A DNA stretch of 64,000 bases, from NCBI GenBank assembly GCA_964446385.1, contig CAYUOH010000004.1, positions 1-64,000 on the forward strand. The letters are read 5' to 3'. Shown piece by piece: positions 1 through 8,377 of this stretch (the stretch's first letter is position 1; each line of letters opens with the position of its first letter). The notes below the pieces were generated by a model. It did no database searches and had not been told where the DNA came from. It was given only the letters and a program-made list of their open reading frames with translations. A program made the translations under genes and the position numbers. This stretch comes from CAYSRC01 sp964446385 (GTDB lineage Bacteria > Bacillota > Clostridia > Oscillospirales > Ruminococcaceae).

Positions 1-52
1 TCGCTACCTCCACCTTGGCAAGGTGGCGCTCTACCAGATGAGCTAAACCCGC
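1..52 (-). tRNA. tRNA-Gly (GCC), partial at window edge
   Basis: The reverse complement begins GCGGGTTTAGCTC, a standard acceptor and D-arm start with the box-A-like TAGCTC. It continues into an anticodon arm of CCACC / loop TTGCCAA / GGTGG, giving anticodon GCC (glycine). Only the first 52 bases (acceptor 5' half, D arm, anticodon arm and part of the variable loop) lie in the window. The T arm and 3' acceptor strand lie beyond the left edge. A perfect sigma-A-type promoter lies directly upstream. Confidence 0.93.
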
Positions 53-64
53 AAATGCTCGATT

Positions 65-93
65 ATAATACAACAACGGGTGTTATGTGTCAA
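65..93 (-). promoter_or_regulatory. sigma-A promoter of tRNA-Gly
   Basis: On the minus strand TTGACA (88-93) is separated by exactly 17 bases from TATTAT (65-70), 12 bases before the tRNA 5' end. The -35 box lies three bases from the hslO stop codon, so the tRNA has its own start site just after hslO. Confidence 0.8.
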
Positions 94-95
94 GT

Positions 96-968
96 CTATT
101 TTTCAAGCCAGACGGACATTTCCGCTGCTGTGAATTCGTATTTGGCGTTGCAGTAATTGCATACGGTTTCGGTGATATCCTGCTCTTTTATAAGACGCTT
201 AAGTTCGTCACTGCCGAGGCTTGTCAGTATGGAGGCCATGTTTTCCCTGGAACACCCGCATTTATATTCTACAGATTCATTTCCGATAATTTCGTATTCT
301 ATACCCGACAGAAGTTCATTGCAGATAGCAAGAGTACTCATGCCTGAGTCAAGCATCGAGGTAACCGGCTTCAAGCCTGCCAGATTGGTTTCAATCTGAT
401 TCAGGAAGGTTTCCGTAACACCAGGTAGAGTCTGAAGCAAAAAACCTCCGGCACATTTCACGCTTAGATCTGTATCCACAAATACTCCCAGTGCGCATGC
501 GGTTGGGATCTGCTCGCTGTATACATAATAGGACGTAATATCTTCGGCAATTTCTCCCGAAGTGATATCAACCTTTCCGATATTGCTGATATTGTTCCTG
601 ATATTTGATTTCAGTACGGACAGCTGTCCGTCACGGCCGACAAGACCGCCGACATCAAGTTTGCCAAGACTGTTTTCCGGAAGATCGACTTCCGGATTAT
701 CAAGGTATCCTCTTACATGGCCGCTGTCGCATACTGCCAGAATATTGCCTGCTGGTCCCCCACCGTTAATGCCCAGCGTAATTTTATCGTCATCGTTTTT
801 TGACATAGTCCACATCAGAGCACATCCGGTAAGCAAACGCCCGAGGGCCGCGGATGCGGTGGCGGATGTGTTGTGTATTTTCTGAGCATGGCGGCAGATT
901 TCGGTGGAGTCAATTATATGGACCAGTGCGGATCCGTCGTGAGTAATCAGTTTTAAAACGTTATTCAT
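96..968 (-). CDS. hslO: Hsp33 redox-regulated chaperone
   Basis: A 290-residue protein matching Hsp33 in length and layout. Hsp33 is a cytosolic holdase switched on by oxidation, which protects unfolding proteins during oxidative and heat stress. The C-terminal redox switch is intact: Cys237-x-Cys239 and Cys270-x2-Cys273, the four zinc ligands that form disulfides on oxidation. The N-terminal domain carries the family's glycine-rich GGGPAGNI stretch. The gene is last in a short minus-strand unit (yerC, methyltransferase, hslO), with 3 bases between it and the methyltransferase stop. It is read toward the tRNA-Gly. Confidence 0.96.
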   Translation of the reverse strand: MNNVLKLITHDGSALVHIIDSTEICRHAQKIHNTSATASAALGRLLTGCALMWTMSKNDDDKITLGINGGGPAGNILAVCDSGHVRGYLDNPEVDLPENSLGKLDVGGLVGRDGQLSVLKSNIRNNISNIGKVDITSGEIAEDITSYYVYSEQIPTACALGVFVDTDLSVKCAGGFLLQTLPGVTETFLNQIETNLAGLKPVTSMLDSGMSTLAICNELLSGIEYEIIGNESVEYKCGCSRENMASILTSLGSDELKRLIKEQDITETVCNYCNAKYEFTAAEMSVWLEK

Positions 969-971
969 ATA

Positions 972-1712
972 TTACTGTTTCCTTGCGATATAGCATATTC
1001 TCTGAGAATAATTATCCGGAGCTGAATAATCCTCGCCATCAAAAGTCTCAGTGACAGTAAGCCCGTTTTCGGCGCATATATCCGACCATATTTCCATAGG
1101 ATAATAATATTCGTAAAAATGATCGGTGGACCGGCTGTAAAGATCTCCTCTTGTAGGAGTGAAAACATCTACGGTTATTTCAGTTTTTGAATGCTCAGGG
1201 TAAAGCCTGTTTTTCCACATACATAAACGGTCACCCACGTCGTAGACAAAGCAATTGTCTCCGAGAACCACTGTATGCTTGTACGGGGTATTTACGTCAA
1301 AGATAATTATTCCGCCCTTTTCCGTAAACAGAGAAAAACGGTCGAATATTGCGCTGATATTGTCAACGGAGCCAATGTGGTTCAGAACATCCTGAGTGCA
1401 GATTACTGCCTTTACGGTGCCGTAGAGGTCTAGCTTTTCAAGCGACTGACAGATAAAAGAAACTGACGGGTTTGAGACGGACATCGCGACCGAAAGCATA
1501 TCCTCTGAGGAATCTACTCCGATCATATCGAATCCCTTGTCTGCCAGCATCGAGGTTAGAACACCGGTGCCGCAGCCGGCATCAAGAACGATATTTCCTT
1601 TTCTGATACCGTATTTTTTAAATTTTTCAACAATAAAACGGCAACGCCTTTTATAATAGGCGTTGCCTATGTGTTCATCGTAGATTTGAGAGATTGCCTG
1701 ATAATTACTCAA
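972..1712 (-). CDS. class I SAM-dependent methyltransferase
   Basis: A 246-residue Rossmann-fold methyltransferase. Motif I is VLDAGCGTG at residues 42-50, followed by an acidic motif (IGVDSS) for the SAM ribose and a post-motif stretch ending in CTQDVLNH. The layout resembles the small-molecule methyltransferases of the Methyltransf_25/11 type. The substrate cannot be read from sequence. The start overlaps the yerC stop by 4 bases (ATGA), so the two are translationally coupled, and hslO follows after 3 bases. The link to hslO may be only positional. Confidence 0.85.
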   Translation of the reverse strand: MSNYQAISQIYDEHIGNAYYKRRCRFIVEKFKKYGIRKGNIVLDAGCGTGVLTSMLADKGFDMIGVDSSEDMLSVAMSVSNPSVSFICQSLEKLDLYGTVKAVICTQDVLNHIGSVDNISAIFDRFSLFTEKGGIIIFDVNTPYKHTVVLGDNCFVYDVGDRLCMWKNRLYPEHSKTEITVDVFTPTRGDLYSRSTDHFYEYYYPMEIWSDICAENGLTVTETFDGEDYSAPDNYSQRICYIARKQ

Positions 1713-1999
1713 AGTCGACCCAGTTTTGTGAGTGCGGTTTTATAGCCGTCGTTTCCGTTGTCAAGTGAACGTTTTACGCGGCTGATTGTGGCAGTGGATG
1801 CACCTGTGGATTCCACTATGTCATTGTATACATGGCCCTTAAGAAGGAGCGTGGCTACCTGAAAGCGCTGGGAAAGAGCCTTCAGCTCGGGATATGTGCA
1901 TAAGTCCTCAAAGAAATCGTAGCATTCCTCCCGGGTTTCAAGAGAAAGAATCGCGTCGAACATGTTGTCCAGTTCATCGCTGATAAGTTTTTTATTCAT
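1709..1999 (-). CDS. yerC: YerC/YecD-type TrpR-family regulator
   Basis: A 96-residue protein of the TrpR-like YerC/YecD family, a compact all-helical DNA-binding protein of Firmicutes. The recognition helix region reads GASTATISRVKRSL (about residues 66-79), typical of TrpR-fold helix-turn-helix proteins. Upstream lie AAGGAGGT-type ribosome binding and a TTTACT-17-TAAACT promoter. Its target and ligand are not established here. It leads the yerC-methyltransferase-hslO unit. Confidence 0.88.
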   Translation of the reverse strand: MNKKLISDELDNMFDAILSLETREECYDFFEDLCTYPELKALSQRFQVATLLLKGHVYNDIVESTGASTATISRVKRSLDNGNDGYKTALTKLGRL

Positions 2000-2026
2000 A
2001 ATATTTACCTCCTTACTCCTTTCTGT

Positions 2027-2055
2027 AGTTTAGCACTCAAAAGTGAAAAAGTAAA
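2027..2055 (-). promoter_or_regulatory. probable promoter of yerC unit
   Basis: Minus-strand TTTACT (2050-2055), a 17-base spacer and TAAACT (2027-2032) lie in the 76-base gap between ysxC and yerC. The AGGAGG site follows about 20 bases downstream. Both boxes match consensus at 4 or more of 6 positions. No independent evidence is available. Confidence 0.5.
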
Positions 2056-2075
2056 CAGTGACAGCAAATAATTCA

Positions 2076-2660
2076 TTAACCGGGGAAACCGTTTATTAGC
2101 TCGGTAATCTTACGGAAATCATCGGTACTGTTCGCTGAAACGGAACAGACAGATAAAGGGTTGTATTTAACAGTCGCGGATTTAATTGATTCCATAGCGG
2201 CAGTGAATTCAGATCTGGAGAGTTTATCCGTCTTTGTCAGAAATATTCTTACAGGGAGACCGTATCCCCGGACATAGTCAAGAAGACTGTAATCTTCATC
2301 TGTCAGTCCCCTTCTGGAGTCAACCAGAAGGAAAACAATTCTGTTTTCACTGGGACAGTCGAAATAGCGGGCTATCATATTGTCCCATTTTACTTGTTCC
2401 TCAGCACTGCGTCGGGCATAACCGTATCCAGGAAGATCAACAAGATATACTGATTTATCACAGAGATAATAGTTTATAGTAACTGTTTTTCCGGGAGTTG
2501 AACCGATTCTCGCAAGCTTGTTATTGCCGCAGAGCTTGTTGATAAAGGTAGACTTGCCGACATTGGATTTTCCGCACAGCACGATTTCGGGAAGACCTGA
2601 AGGAGTAAATTCCGAAGTAATTCCGCGTGACGTAGAAAAAACAGTATTTCTGAAATTCAT
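2076..2660 (-). CDS. ysxC: ribosome biogenesis GTPase YsxC/EngB
   Basis: A 194-residue TrmE-Era-EngA-like GTPase of the YihA/YsxC/EngB family, needed for late 50S subunit assembly. The P-loop GKSNVGKS is at residues 30-37, G2 lies near STPGKT, G3 is DLPGYGYA (from residue 75) and G4 is TKTD. It sits downstream of lon with one intergenic base, at the end of the tig-clpP-clpX-lon-ysxC run, as in many Firmicutes. Confidence 0.96.
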   Translation of the reverse strand: MNFRNTVFSTSRGITSEFTPSGLPEIVLCGKSNVGKSTFINKLCGNNKLARIGSTPGKTVTINYYLCDKSVYLVDLPGYGYARRSAEEQVKWDNMIARYFDCPSENRIVFLLVDSRRGLTDEDYSLLDYVRGYGLPVRIFLTKTDKLSRSEFTAAMESIKSATVKYNPLSVCSVSANSTDDFRKITELINGFPG

Positions 2661-2661
2661 A

Positions 2662-5064
2662 TCAGCTTAACAGTACAGGCGAAGATATGGCATCCAGAGA
2701 CTTGCTGCTGTGTTTTTTCGGAGCGTCTTCAAGAGCGTATTGAAGTACCTCGTTCACGTCGGAAACAGGAATTATATTCAGTTTTTTTACTACTTCGGGC
2801 GTTACCTCAGCAAGATCGGGCATATTGTCCCTCGGAATAAGAACAGTGAAAAGTTTTTCCTTATATGCTGCAATCAGTTTTTCGTTGAGGCCTCCGATTG
2901 GCAGGACGTCGCCCTTGAGGGTTATTTCCCCTGTCATAGTGATATCTTTTTTAACCTTGATTCCCGAAGCGGCGGAAACGAGAGCGGTCAGCAACGTTAC
3001 ACCGGCGGACGGACCGTCCTTTGGAACGGCGCCCTCCGGAGCGTGGACATGAATATCGTTTTCGGTGAAGAAATCATCGGGAATTGAGTATTTGGGAGCC
3101 AGCAAACGCAGATTGGTCATGGCTAGCCTGACAGATTCCTTCATTACGTCGCCGAGGCTGCCGGTAACTTCAAGTTTGCCGGTACCTTTAAAGATAACCG
3201 CTTCGATGGGCATAACGGTGCCGCCGATTGATGTCCAGGCAAGACCGTTTACGATGCCTACCGAGGGCGTATGTTTTACTAGAGAACCATGGGTCAGTTT
3301 GACTCCGAGATATTCTTCTATAACCGCAGGAGTGATTTTTACCGATTCAACTTCACCGGCGACAATTTTTCTGATGGCTTTTCGAAGAAGGGTCATCAGT
3401 TTTCTTTCAAGCTCGCGCACGCCGGCTTCTCGGGCATAGTCGTCAATAATGGAGTATAAAGCGCTGTCGGTAATGGAAAACTGTGAAGCTGATACGCCGT
3501 ACAGTGTCATCTGCTTTTTCAGAAGATGAATTTTGGCAATTTTGAGTTTTTCTTCACGGGTATAGGAAGCAAGCTCAATAACATCCATACGGTCATACAG
3601 CGGGCCGGGAATAGCGGATGCATTGTTGGCTGTTGTAATAAACATAACCTTGCTGAGGTCGTAAGGCACGTCAAGGAAATTGTCCTTGAATGTGGCGTTC
3701 TGTTCTGGATCCAGAACCTCAAGAAGGGCAGATGAAGGGTCGCCTTTGTAATCATTACCCAGCTTGTCAATCTCATCCAGAAGAATAACCGGATTTGATG
3801 TGTTTGCCTGCTGAATAGCAGAAATTATCCGTCCGGGCATAGAAGCTACATAGGTGCGCCTGTGCCCGCGGATTTCACTTTCATCATGAACGCCGCCAAG
3901 TGACATTCTAACGAATTTGCGGCCGATGCACTCTGCTATTGAATGTGCGATACTGGTTTTGCCAACGCCCGGAGGGCCGACGAGGCACAGAATCTGTGCG
4001 CCGGGATTGGGAGAGAAATGTTTTACCGCAAGATATTCGAGAATACGCTCCTTGACTTTCTCAAGACCGTAATGATCCCTGTTGAGAATCTTCTCGGCAC
4101 GTTTGATATCATAGCTGTCCTCCGAAAAAGCACTCCACGGAAGATCAAGTACAGTGTCAAGATAGGAACGGATAACGGCGGATTCCTGCGAATTGGAGGG
4201 TGTCTGTAGAAAACGGTCGACCTCTTTATAAAGCTTTTTCTTGTTGTCATCGTCCAGAGGCAGAGCTTTAATTCTGCTGCGGTATTCATCTGCTTCGGTA
4301 ACAGAATCGACGGTGTCACCAAGCTCGCTGGATATTACACGCATTTGTTCGCGAAGGTAATATTCGCGCTGGTTCTGGTCCATAGATTCCTGAACCTTGT
4401 CGTTGATATCCTGCTCTATGTTCAGAACACGATTTTCCTGAATAATTGAGTCCAGAAGAATATCGAGTCTTTTGGGTGTTTCGCTGCAGTCCAGAACAGC
4501 TTGTTTGTCCTTGACAGGGAGGTTAAGAGAAAACGCAAGATATTCTGCAAAGCGGGCTGGGTTTGTGATACTTAGTGCGTTAAGCATGATATCAGCTGCA
4601 AGTCTTGGGAAATGCTCCATGTAGGATGTAAGCTCGTCGCGAATCAATCTCATCATTGCCTCGGCGGGCTCATATTCCTGTTCTTTAAGGTGCTTTACAT
4701 CGCTGCGGATTAGCTCCGCGGTGTAGTATTCACCCTCCGGATGAAAATCTATCATTCTGGCTCTGTAAAGGCACTTGCTGAGTACCTTAGCATAATTTTC
4801 AGAAATGCGCAGAATCTGCTGAACCTCGGCTACAACGCCGTAAGTATATAAGTCGTTTTGAAGAGGGGCGTCCACTAAAATATCCTTCTGTGCGACAAGG
4901 AATACCTGGCTGCTGTTTGCAACAGCGTATTCAACTGCATTTTTGGACTGTGAACGGCCTACGTCAAAATTAGTCTGATTGTTGGGAAAAGCCACAAAGC
5001 CGCGCATAGCCACAACGGGCAGCGTTATTATGTTTTTTGATGCTATGTTAATTCGAGTTGCCAT
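2662..5064 (-). CDS. lon: ATP-dependent protease Lon
   Basis: An 800-residue full-length LonA. It degrades misfolded and short-lived regulatory proteins in the cytosol. The N-terminal substrate-binding domain starts near residue 12 (ITLPVVAMRGFVAFPN). The AAA+ module has Walker A GPPGVGKT at 363-370 and Walker B ILLDEIDK near 427-434. The C-terminal protease domain has catalytic Ser686 in PKDGPSAG and Lys729 in GGLNEK. It lies 10 bases downstream of clpX and 1 base before ysxC. No CIRCE element or CtsR box was seen nearby. Confidence 0.98.
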   Translation of the reverse strand: MATRINIASKNIITLPVVAMRGFVAFPNNQTNFDVGRSQSKNAVEYAVANSSQVFLVAQKDILVDAPLQNDLYTYGVVAEVQQILRISENYAKVLSKCLYRARMIDFHPEGEYYTAELIRSDVKHLKEQEYEPAEAMMRLIRDELTSYMEHFPRLAADIMLNALSITNPARFAEYLAFSLNLPVKDKQAVLDCSETPKRLDILLDSIIQENRVLNIEQDINDKVQESMDQNQREYYLREQMRVISSELGDTVDSVTEADEYRSRIKALPLDDDNKKKLYKEVDRFLQTPSNSQESAVIRSYLDTVLDLPWSAFSEDSYDIKRAEKILNRDHYGLEKVKERILEYLAVKHFSPNPGAQILCLVGPPGVGKTSIAHSIAECIGRKFVRMSLGGVHDESEIRGHRRTYVASMPGRIISAIQQANTSNPVILLDEIDKLGNDYKGDPSSALLEVLDPEQNATFKDNFLDVPYDLSKVMFITTANNASAIPGPLYDRMDVIELASYTREEKLKIAKIHLLKKQMTLYGVSASQFSITDSALYSIIDDYAREAGVRELERKLMTLLRKAIRKIVAGEVESVKITPAVIEEYLGVKLTHGSLVKHTPSVGIVNGLAWTSIGGTVMPIEAVIFKGTGKLEVTGSLGDVMKESVRLAMTNLRLLAPKYSIPDDFFTENDIHVHAPEGAVPKDGPSAGVTLLTALVSAASGIKVKKDITMTGEITLKGDVLPIGGLNEKLIAAYKEKLFTVLIPRDNMPDLAEVTPEVVKKLNIIPVSDVNEVLQYALEDAPKKHSSKSLDAISSPVLLS

Positions 5065-5074
5065 AATTCTCCGA

Positions 5075-6322
5075 TTAGTCGTTTATAAGTGGGATACCGG
5101 TTACTACAGTGTCTTTTGTGACGGTAATGGATTTTACGTCATCATTCGAAGCGACATCATATATTACCGGTATAAGAATGTTTTCCAGAATGGAGCGGAG
5201 GCCTCGGGCGCCGCTCTTTCGTTTGATGGCCTCCCCTGCTATTGCTGTCAGAGCTTCTACATCTACGTTAAGCTGGATGCCATCCATTTCAAAGATACGC
5301 TGATACTGTTTAATGAGGGAATTTTTAGGTTCTGTCAGAATTCGTACCAACATGTTTTCGTCAAGAGGCTGAAGGACTGAAATGACAGGAATACGTCCTA
5401 CAAGTTCGGGTATCAGGCCGTATTTCACTATGTCATGGGCAGTCAGCTCGCTCAGATAATTCGTGTCATCGTTTTTATTAACAATTTTTGCCCCAAAACC
5501 AAGTGAAGAGGACGCGACACGCTGTTCGATTATCTTGTCAATGCCGTCAAAGGCTCCCCCACATATAAACAGGATATTTGAAGTATCAATTTGAATAAAC
5601 TGCTGCTGGGGATGTTTGCGGCCTCCTCCGGGAGGAACGTTGGAAACGGTTCCTTCAACGATCTTCAGTAGGGCCTGTTGTACGCCTTCGCCGCCCACAT
5701 CACGTGTGATGGAGGGGTTTTCACTCTTACGGGTGATTTTATCAAGCTCGTCGATATAGATAATACCCTTCTGGGCTCTTTGAATATCGAAATCGGCTGC
5801 CTGAATCAGCTTTAGGAGGATGTTTTCAACATCCTCTCCTACATATCCTGCCTCGGTCAGGGTGGTCGCGTCAGCAATGGCAAACGGTACATCAAGAGCC
5901 TTAGCAAGAGTCTGGGCTAGGTAGGTTTTGCCTACTCCGGAAGGACCTACAAGTAGTATGTTGCTTTTCTGGATTTCTACGTCATTATTGCCGGACTGGT
6001 TGTTGATAAGTCTTTTGTAATGGTTGTAAACCGAAACTGAAAGAACAATCTTTGCTTCATCCTGGCCGATAACATACTGATCGAGAATTTCCTTGATCTG
6101 CTTCGGCTTTAGAAGGTTGAATTCGTGTTTTTCTCCGGCGGTAATGGGTCCGTGGTCATCTGTGTGGCGGTGGGTGGCAAGCCCTTCTTCCTCAAGCAGT
6201 GAGTAACAGAGCGTAACACACTCGTTGCAGATATATACGCCAGGGCCTATCAGCATTCTTTCCACTTCGTCCTGGGTTTTTCCGCAGAAAGCACACCTCA
6301 TTGTTTTTTTGTTTGTCGGCAT
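5075..6322 (-). CDS. clpX: Clp protease ATPase subunit ClpX
   Basis: A 415-residue ClpX unfoldase, the hexameric AAA+ partner of ClpP. The N-terminal zinc-binding domain has Cys10, Cys13, Cys32 and Cys35 (CAFC...CNEC). Walker A GPSGVGKT is at 126-133 and Walker B IIYIDELDK follows. The ClpP-contacting IGF-type loop appears as LGFGAK. Length and motif order are normal. It lies 10 bases after clpP. Confidence 0.98.
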   Translation of the reverse strand: MPTNKKTMRCAFCGKTQDEVERMLIGPGVYICNECVTLCYSLLEEEGLATHRHTDDHGPITAGEKHEFNLLKPKQIKEILDQYVIGQDEAKIVLSVSVYNHYKRLINNQSGNNDVEIQKSNILLVGPSGVGKTYLAQTLAKALDVPFAIADATTLTEAGYVGEDVENILLKLIQAADFDIQRAQKGIIYIDELDKITRKSENPSITRDVGGEGVQQALLKIVEGTVSNVPPGGGRKHPQQQFIQIDTSNILFICGGAFDGIDKIIEQRVASSSLGFGAKIVNKNDDTNYLSELTAHDIVKYGLIPELVGRIPVISVLQPLDENMLVRILTEPKNSLIKQYQRIFEMDGIQLNVDVEALTAIAGEAIKRKSGARGLRSILENILIPVIYDVASNDDVKSITVTKDTVVTGIPLIND

Positions 6323-6332
6323 TGGTAATCCT

Positions 6333-6926
6333 TTATTGTCTGTGTGTAATTACTTCATCGATAAGGCCGTAAGTTTTGGCCTCTTCGGCAGTCATATAAT
6401 AGTCACGGTCTGTGTCGCGGGCTATGGTCTCAAAATCCTGCCCGGTGTTCTGGGAAAGGATAGCGTTAAGTCTGTTGCGAATACCAATGATGTGATCTGA
6501 ATGAATCTTGATATCCGTAGCCTGTCCGGAAAGACCTTCGCCTGCAATAAGGGGCTGGTGAATAAGGATTTCACTGTTAGGAAGGGCGAAACGTTTCCCT
6601 TTTGCGCCGGCGGAAAGCAGGAAGGCACCCATCGATGCCGCCATACCTACGCAAATGGTGGAAACGTCACATCTGATGTAGTTCATAGTATCATAAATAG
6701 CCATTCCGTCGGTAATCGAACCGCCAGGGCTGTTTATGTAAAGGCTGATATCCTTCGCGGGATCCTGGCCTTCAAGATACAACAGCTGGGCAACTACTAA
6801 GCTGGCGGTAACACTGTTAACGTCCTCAGAAAGGACAATGATACGGTCGTTTAATAGCCTGGAATAAATGTCATAGGAACGCTCGCCGTGACCGGTCTGC
6901 TCTATGACCATAGGAACTAAACTCAT
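6333..6926 (-). CDS. clpP: ATP-dependent Clp protease proteolytic subunit
   Basis: A 197-residue serine peptidase of family S14. The catalytic triad is visible: Ser98 in GMAASMGA, His123 in EILIHQP and an Asp near residue 172 (RDTDRDYYM). The product forms the double-heptamer chamber served by ClpX, whose gene is directly downstream. An AGGAGG site precedes the ATG. The intergenic space back to tig holds an 11-bp perfect hairpin (6945-6971). Confidence 0.98.
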   Translation of the reverse strand: MSLVPMVIEQTGHGERSYDIYSRLLNDRIIVLSEDVNSVTASLVVAQLLYLEGQDPAKDISLYINSPGGSITDGMAIYDTMNYIRCDVSTICVGMAASMGAFLLSAGAKGKRFALPNSEILIHQPLIAGEGLSGQATDIKIHSDHIIGIRNRLNAILSQNTGQDFETIARDTDRDYYMTAEEAKTYGLIDEVITHRQ

Positions 6927-6944
6927 ATTATCCTCCTATACACA

Positions 6945-6971
6945 ACAAACCAAACGAGAAGTTTGGTTTGT
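6945..6971 (-). other. intercistronic hairpin between tig and clpP
   Basis: ACAAACCAAAC (6945-6955) and GTTTGGTTTGT (6961-6971) form a perfect 11-bp inverted repeat with a 5-base loop. It lies 18 bases after the tig stop and just before the clpP ribosome binding site. No U-tract follows on the minus strand, so a strong intrinsic terminator is unlikely. An mRNA processing or stabilising element, or partial attenuation, is possible. Confidence 0.6.
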
Positions 6972-6988
6972 CGGAATCAATTGTTTAA

Positions 6989-8320
6989 TTATTCAGCGAA
7001 TTCGGCCTTTTCTTCGGCTGCAGGCTCCTCTTCTGGCTTTGGTTCGACGTATTTGCAGAAACCCTTGACTATTTCAATTGCTTTGCGGCACATAACATCG
7101 GATCTGATTTCAGCCTTTGTTACAGTGTTTTCAACTTTTTCTCTTTCGACACCGTACTTTTCGGCGAGGCTGTCATATTCCTTGTCAATATCCTCATCGG
7201 AAACCTTGACATCCTCTGCGCGCGCAACTGCTTCAAGAGCAAGTCGGGCTTTTACCTGGTTCAGAGCGTTGACCTTGAAGTTTTCGCGAATACTTTCGGG
7301 TTTCATACCGAGGTACTTGACGTATGTCTCAAGGTTAAGGCCTTGCTGACTCAGACGCATATCAAAGTCGCGAATCATGTCATCAACCTTGTCCTCCACC
7401 ATAACATCAGGAATTTCTCCTTCAAGTTTGGCTGCAAGCTTTTCAGTAAGAGAATTTTCAACTTCTTCTTCGGTTTTATCGTCGTAATCCTTCTGTAGCT
7501 TGGCTTTTATGTCGTCCTTAAGCTCCTGGAGAGTATCGAATTCGCTGACATCCTTGGCAAACTCGTCATCAATCTCGGGATATTCCTTAAGCTGGAGTTT
7601 GTTGAGCTTGACAGTGAATACAGCGTCCTTGCCGGCAAGATTTTCTGCACCGTATTCCTCGGGGAATGTAACATTAACATCAAATTCGTCGCCAACGTTA
7701 TGTCCGACAACCTGCTCTTCGAAACCGGGGATAAACTGTCCGGAACCGAGAGTGAGGTCAAAAGCGTCGCCTTTGCCGCCCTCGAAGGGTACTCCGTCAA
7801 TCTTGCCTTCGAAATCAATATTGGCGATGTCTCCGTTCCGTCCGGCACGGTCCGTTACCGTAACAAGCCTGGAGGCCTGTTCCTTGTATGTGTTCAACTT
7901 GTTGTTGGTGTCATCATTGGTTACGGTTTTTTCAACCTTTTCAACCTCAATGCCCTTGTAACTGCTTACGGTAAGCTCGGGCTTGAGCTCTACGGTGAAT
8001 TTTACGGTAGCTCCTTTTTCAACGTCGGCCTCCGGAATGTCGATAGAAGGACGGCCGATATATTCTATATCGCAGCCTTTTAACGCTGTATCAAAAGCTT
8101 CGGGGAGCAGATCGTTTATAGTATCCTCGTAGAAGAAGCTTTTTCCGTACATCTTTTCGATGATGCTGCGGGGAGCCTTACCCTTACGGAAGCCGGGAAT
8201 ATTGATTTTTTTTACTTCTCTGCGGTATGCCTTGTCGACGGCTTTTGCAAAAGCTTCGGCGTCGATGGCAACAGTCATTTCATATTTGTTCTTTTCCTGA
8301 GAAGAGTTTTTTAGTTCCAT
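6989..8320 (-). CDS. tig: trigger factor (ribosome-associated chaperone/PPIase)
   Basis: A 443-residue trigger factor. The N-terminal ribosome-binding domain carries the signature GFRKGKAPRSIIEKMYG (near residues 43-59). A central FKBP-type prolyl isomerase domain (about 160-240, GSGQFIPGFEEQVVGHNVGD) and a helical C-terminal chaperone domain follow. It acts on nascent chains at the ribosomal exit. The ATG has a GGAGG site. It leads the tig-clpP-clpX-lon-ysxC run, so folding and degradation factors are made together. The C-terminal tail is acidic (EEEPAAEEKAEFAE). Confidence 0.97.
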   Translation of the reverse strand: MELKNSSQEKNKYEMTVAIDAEAFAKAVDKAYRREVKKINIPGFRKGKAPRSIIEKMYGKSFFYEDTINDLLPEAFDTALKGCDIEYIGRPSIDIPEADVEKGATVKFTVELKPELTVSSYKGIEVEKVEKTVTNDDTNNKLNTYKEQASRLVTVTDRAGRNGDIANIDFEGKIDGVPFEGGKGDAFDLTLGSGQFIPGFEEQVVGHNVGDEFDVNVTFPEEYGAENLAGKDAVFTVKLNKLQLKEYPEIDDEFAKDVSEFDTLQELKDDIKAKLQKDYDDKTEEEVENSLTEKLAAKLEGEIPDVMVEDKVDDMIRDFDMRLSQQGLNLETYVKYLGMKPESIRENFKVNALNQVKARLALEAVARAEDVKVSDEDIDKEYDSLAEKYGVEREKVENTVTKAEIRSDVMCRKAIEIVKGFCKYVEPKPEEEPAAEEKAEFAE

Positions 8321-8348
8321 TTAATTTCCTCCAAAGTTCGGTGTTAAT

Positions 8349-8377
8349 ATTCTATCACTATTTACTTTATTTTTAAA
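8349..8377 (-). promoter_or_regulatory. possible promoter of tig
   Basis: Minus-strand TTTAAA (8372-8377), 17 bases, then TAGAAT (8349-8354), about 29 bases before the tig ATG. The -10 is good and the -35 is weak. The -35 overlaps the end of the upstream phosphoesterase gene. Confidence 0.4.

Noticed and set aside
1..60. A complete tRNA at the left edge
   Set aside because: Only the 5' 52 bases are present; the T arm and 3' strand are outside the window.
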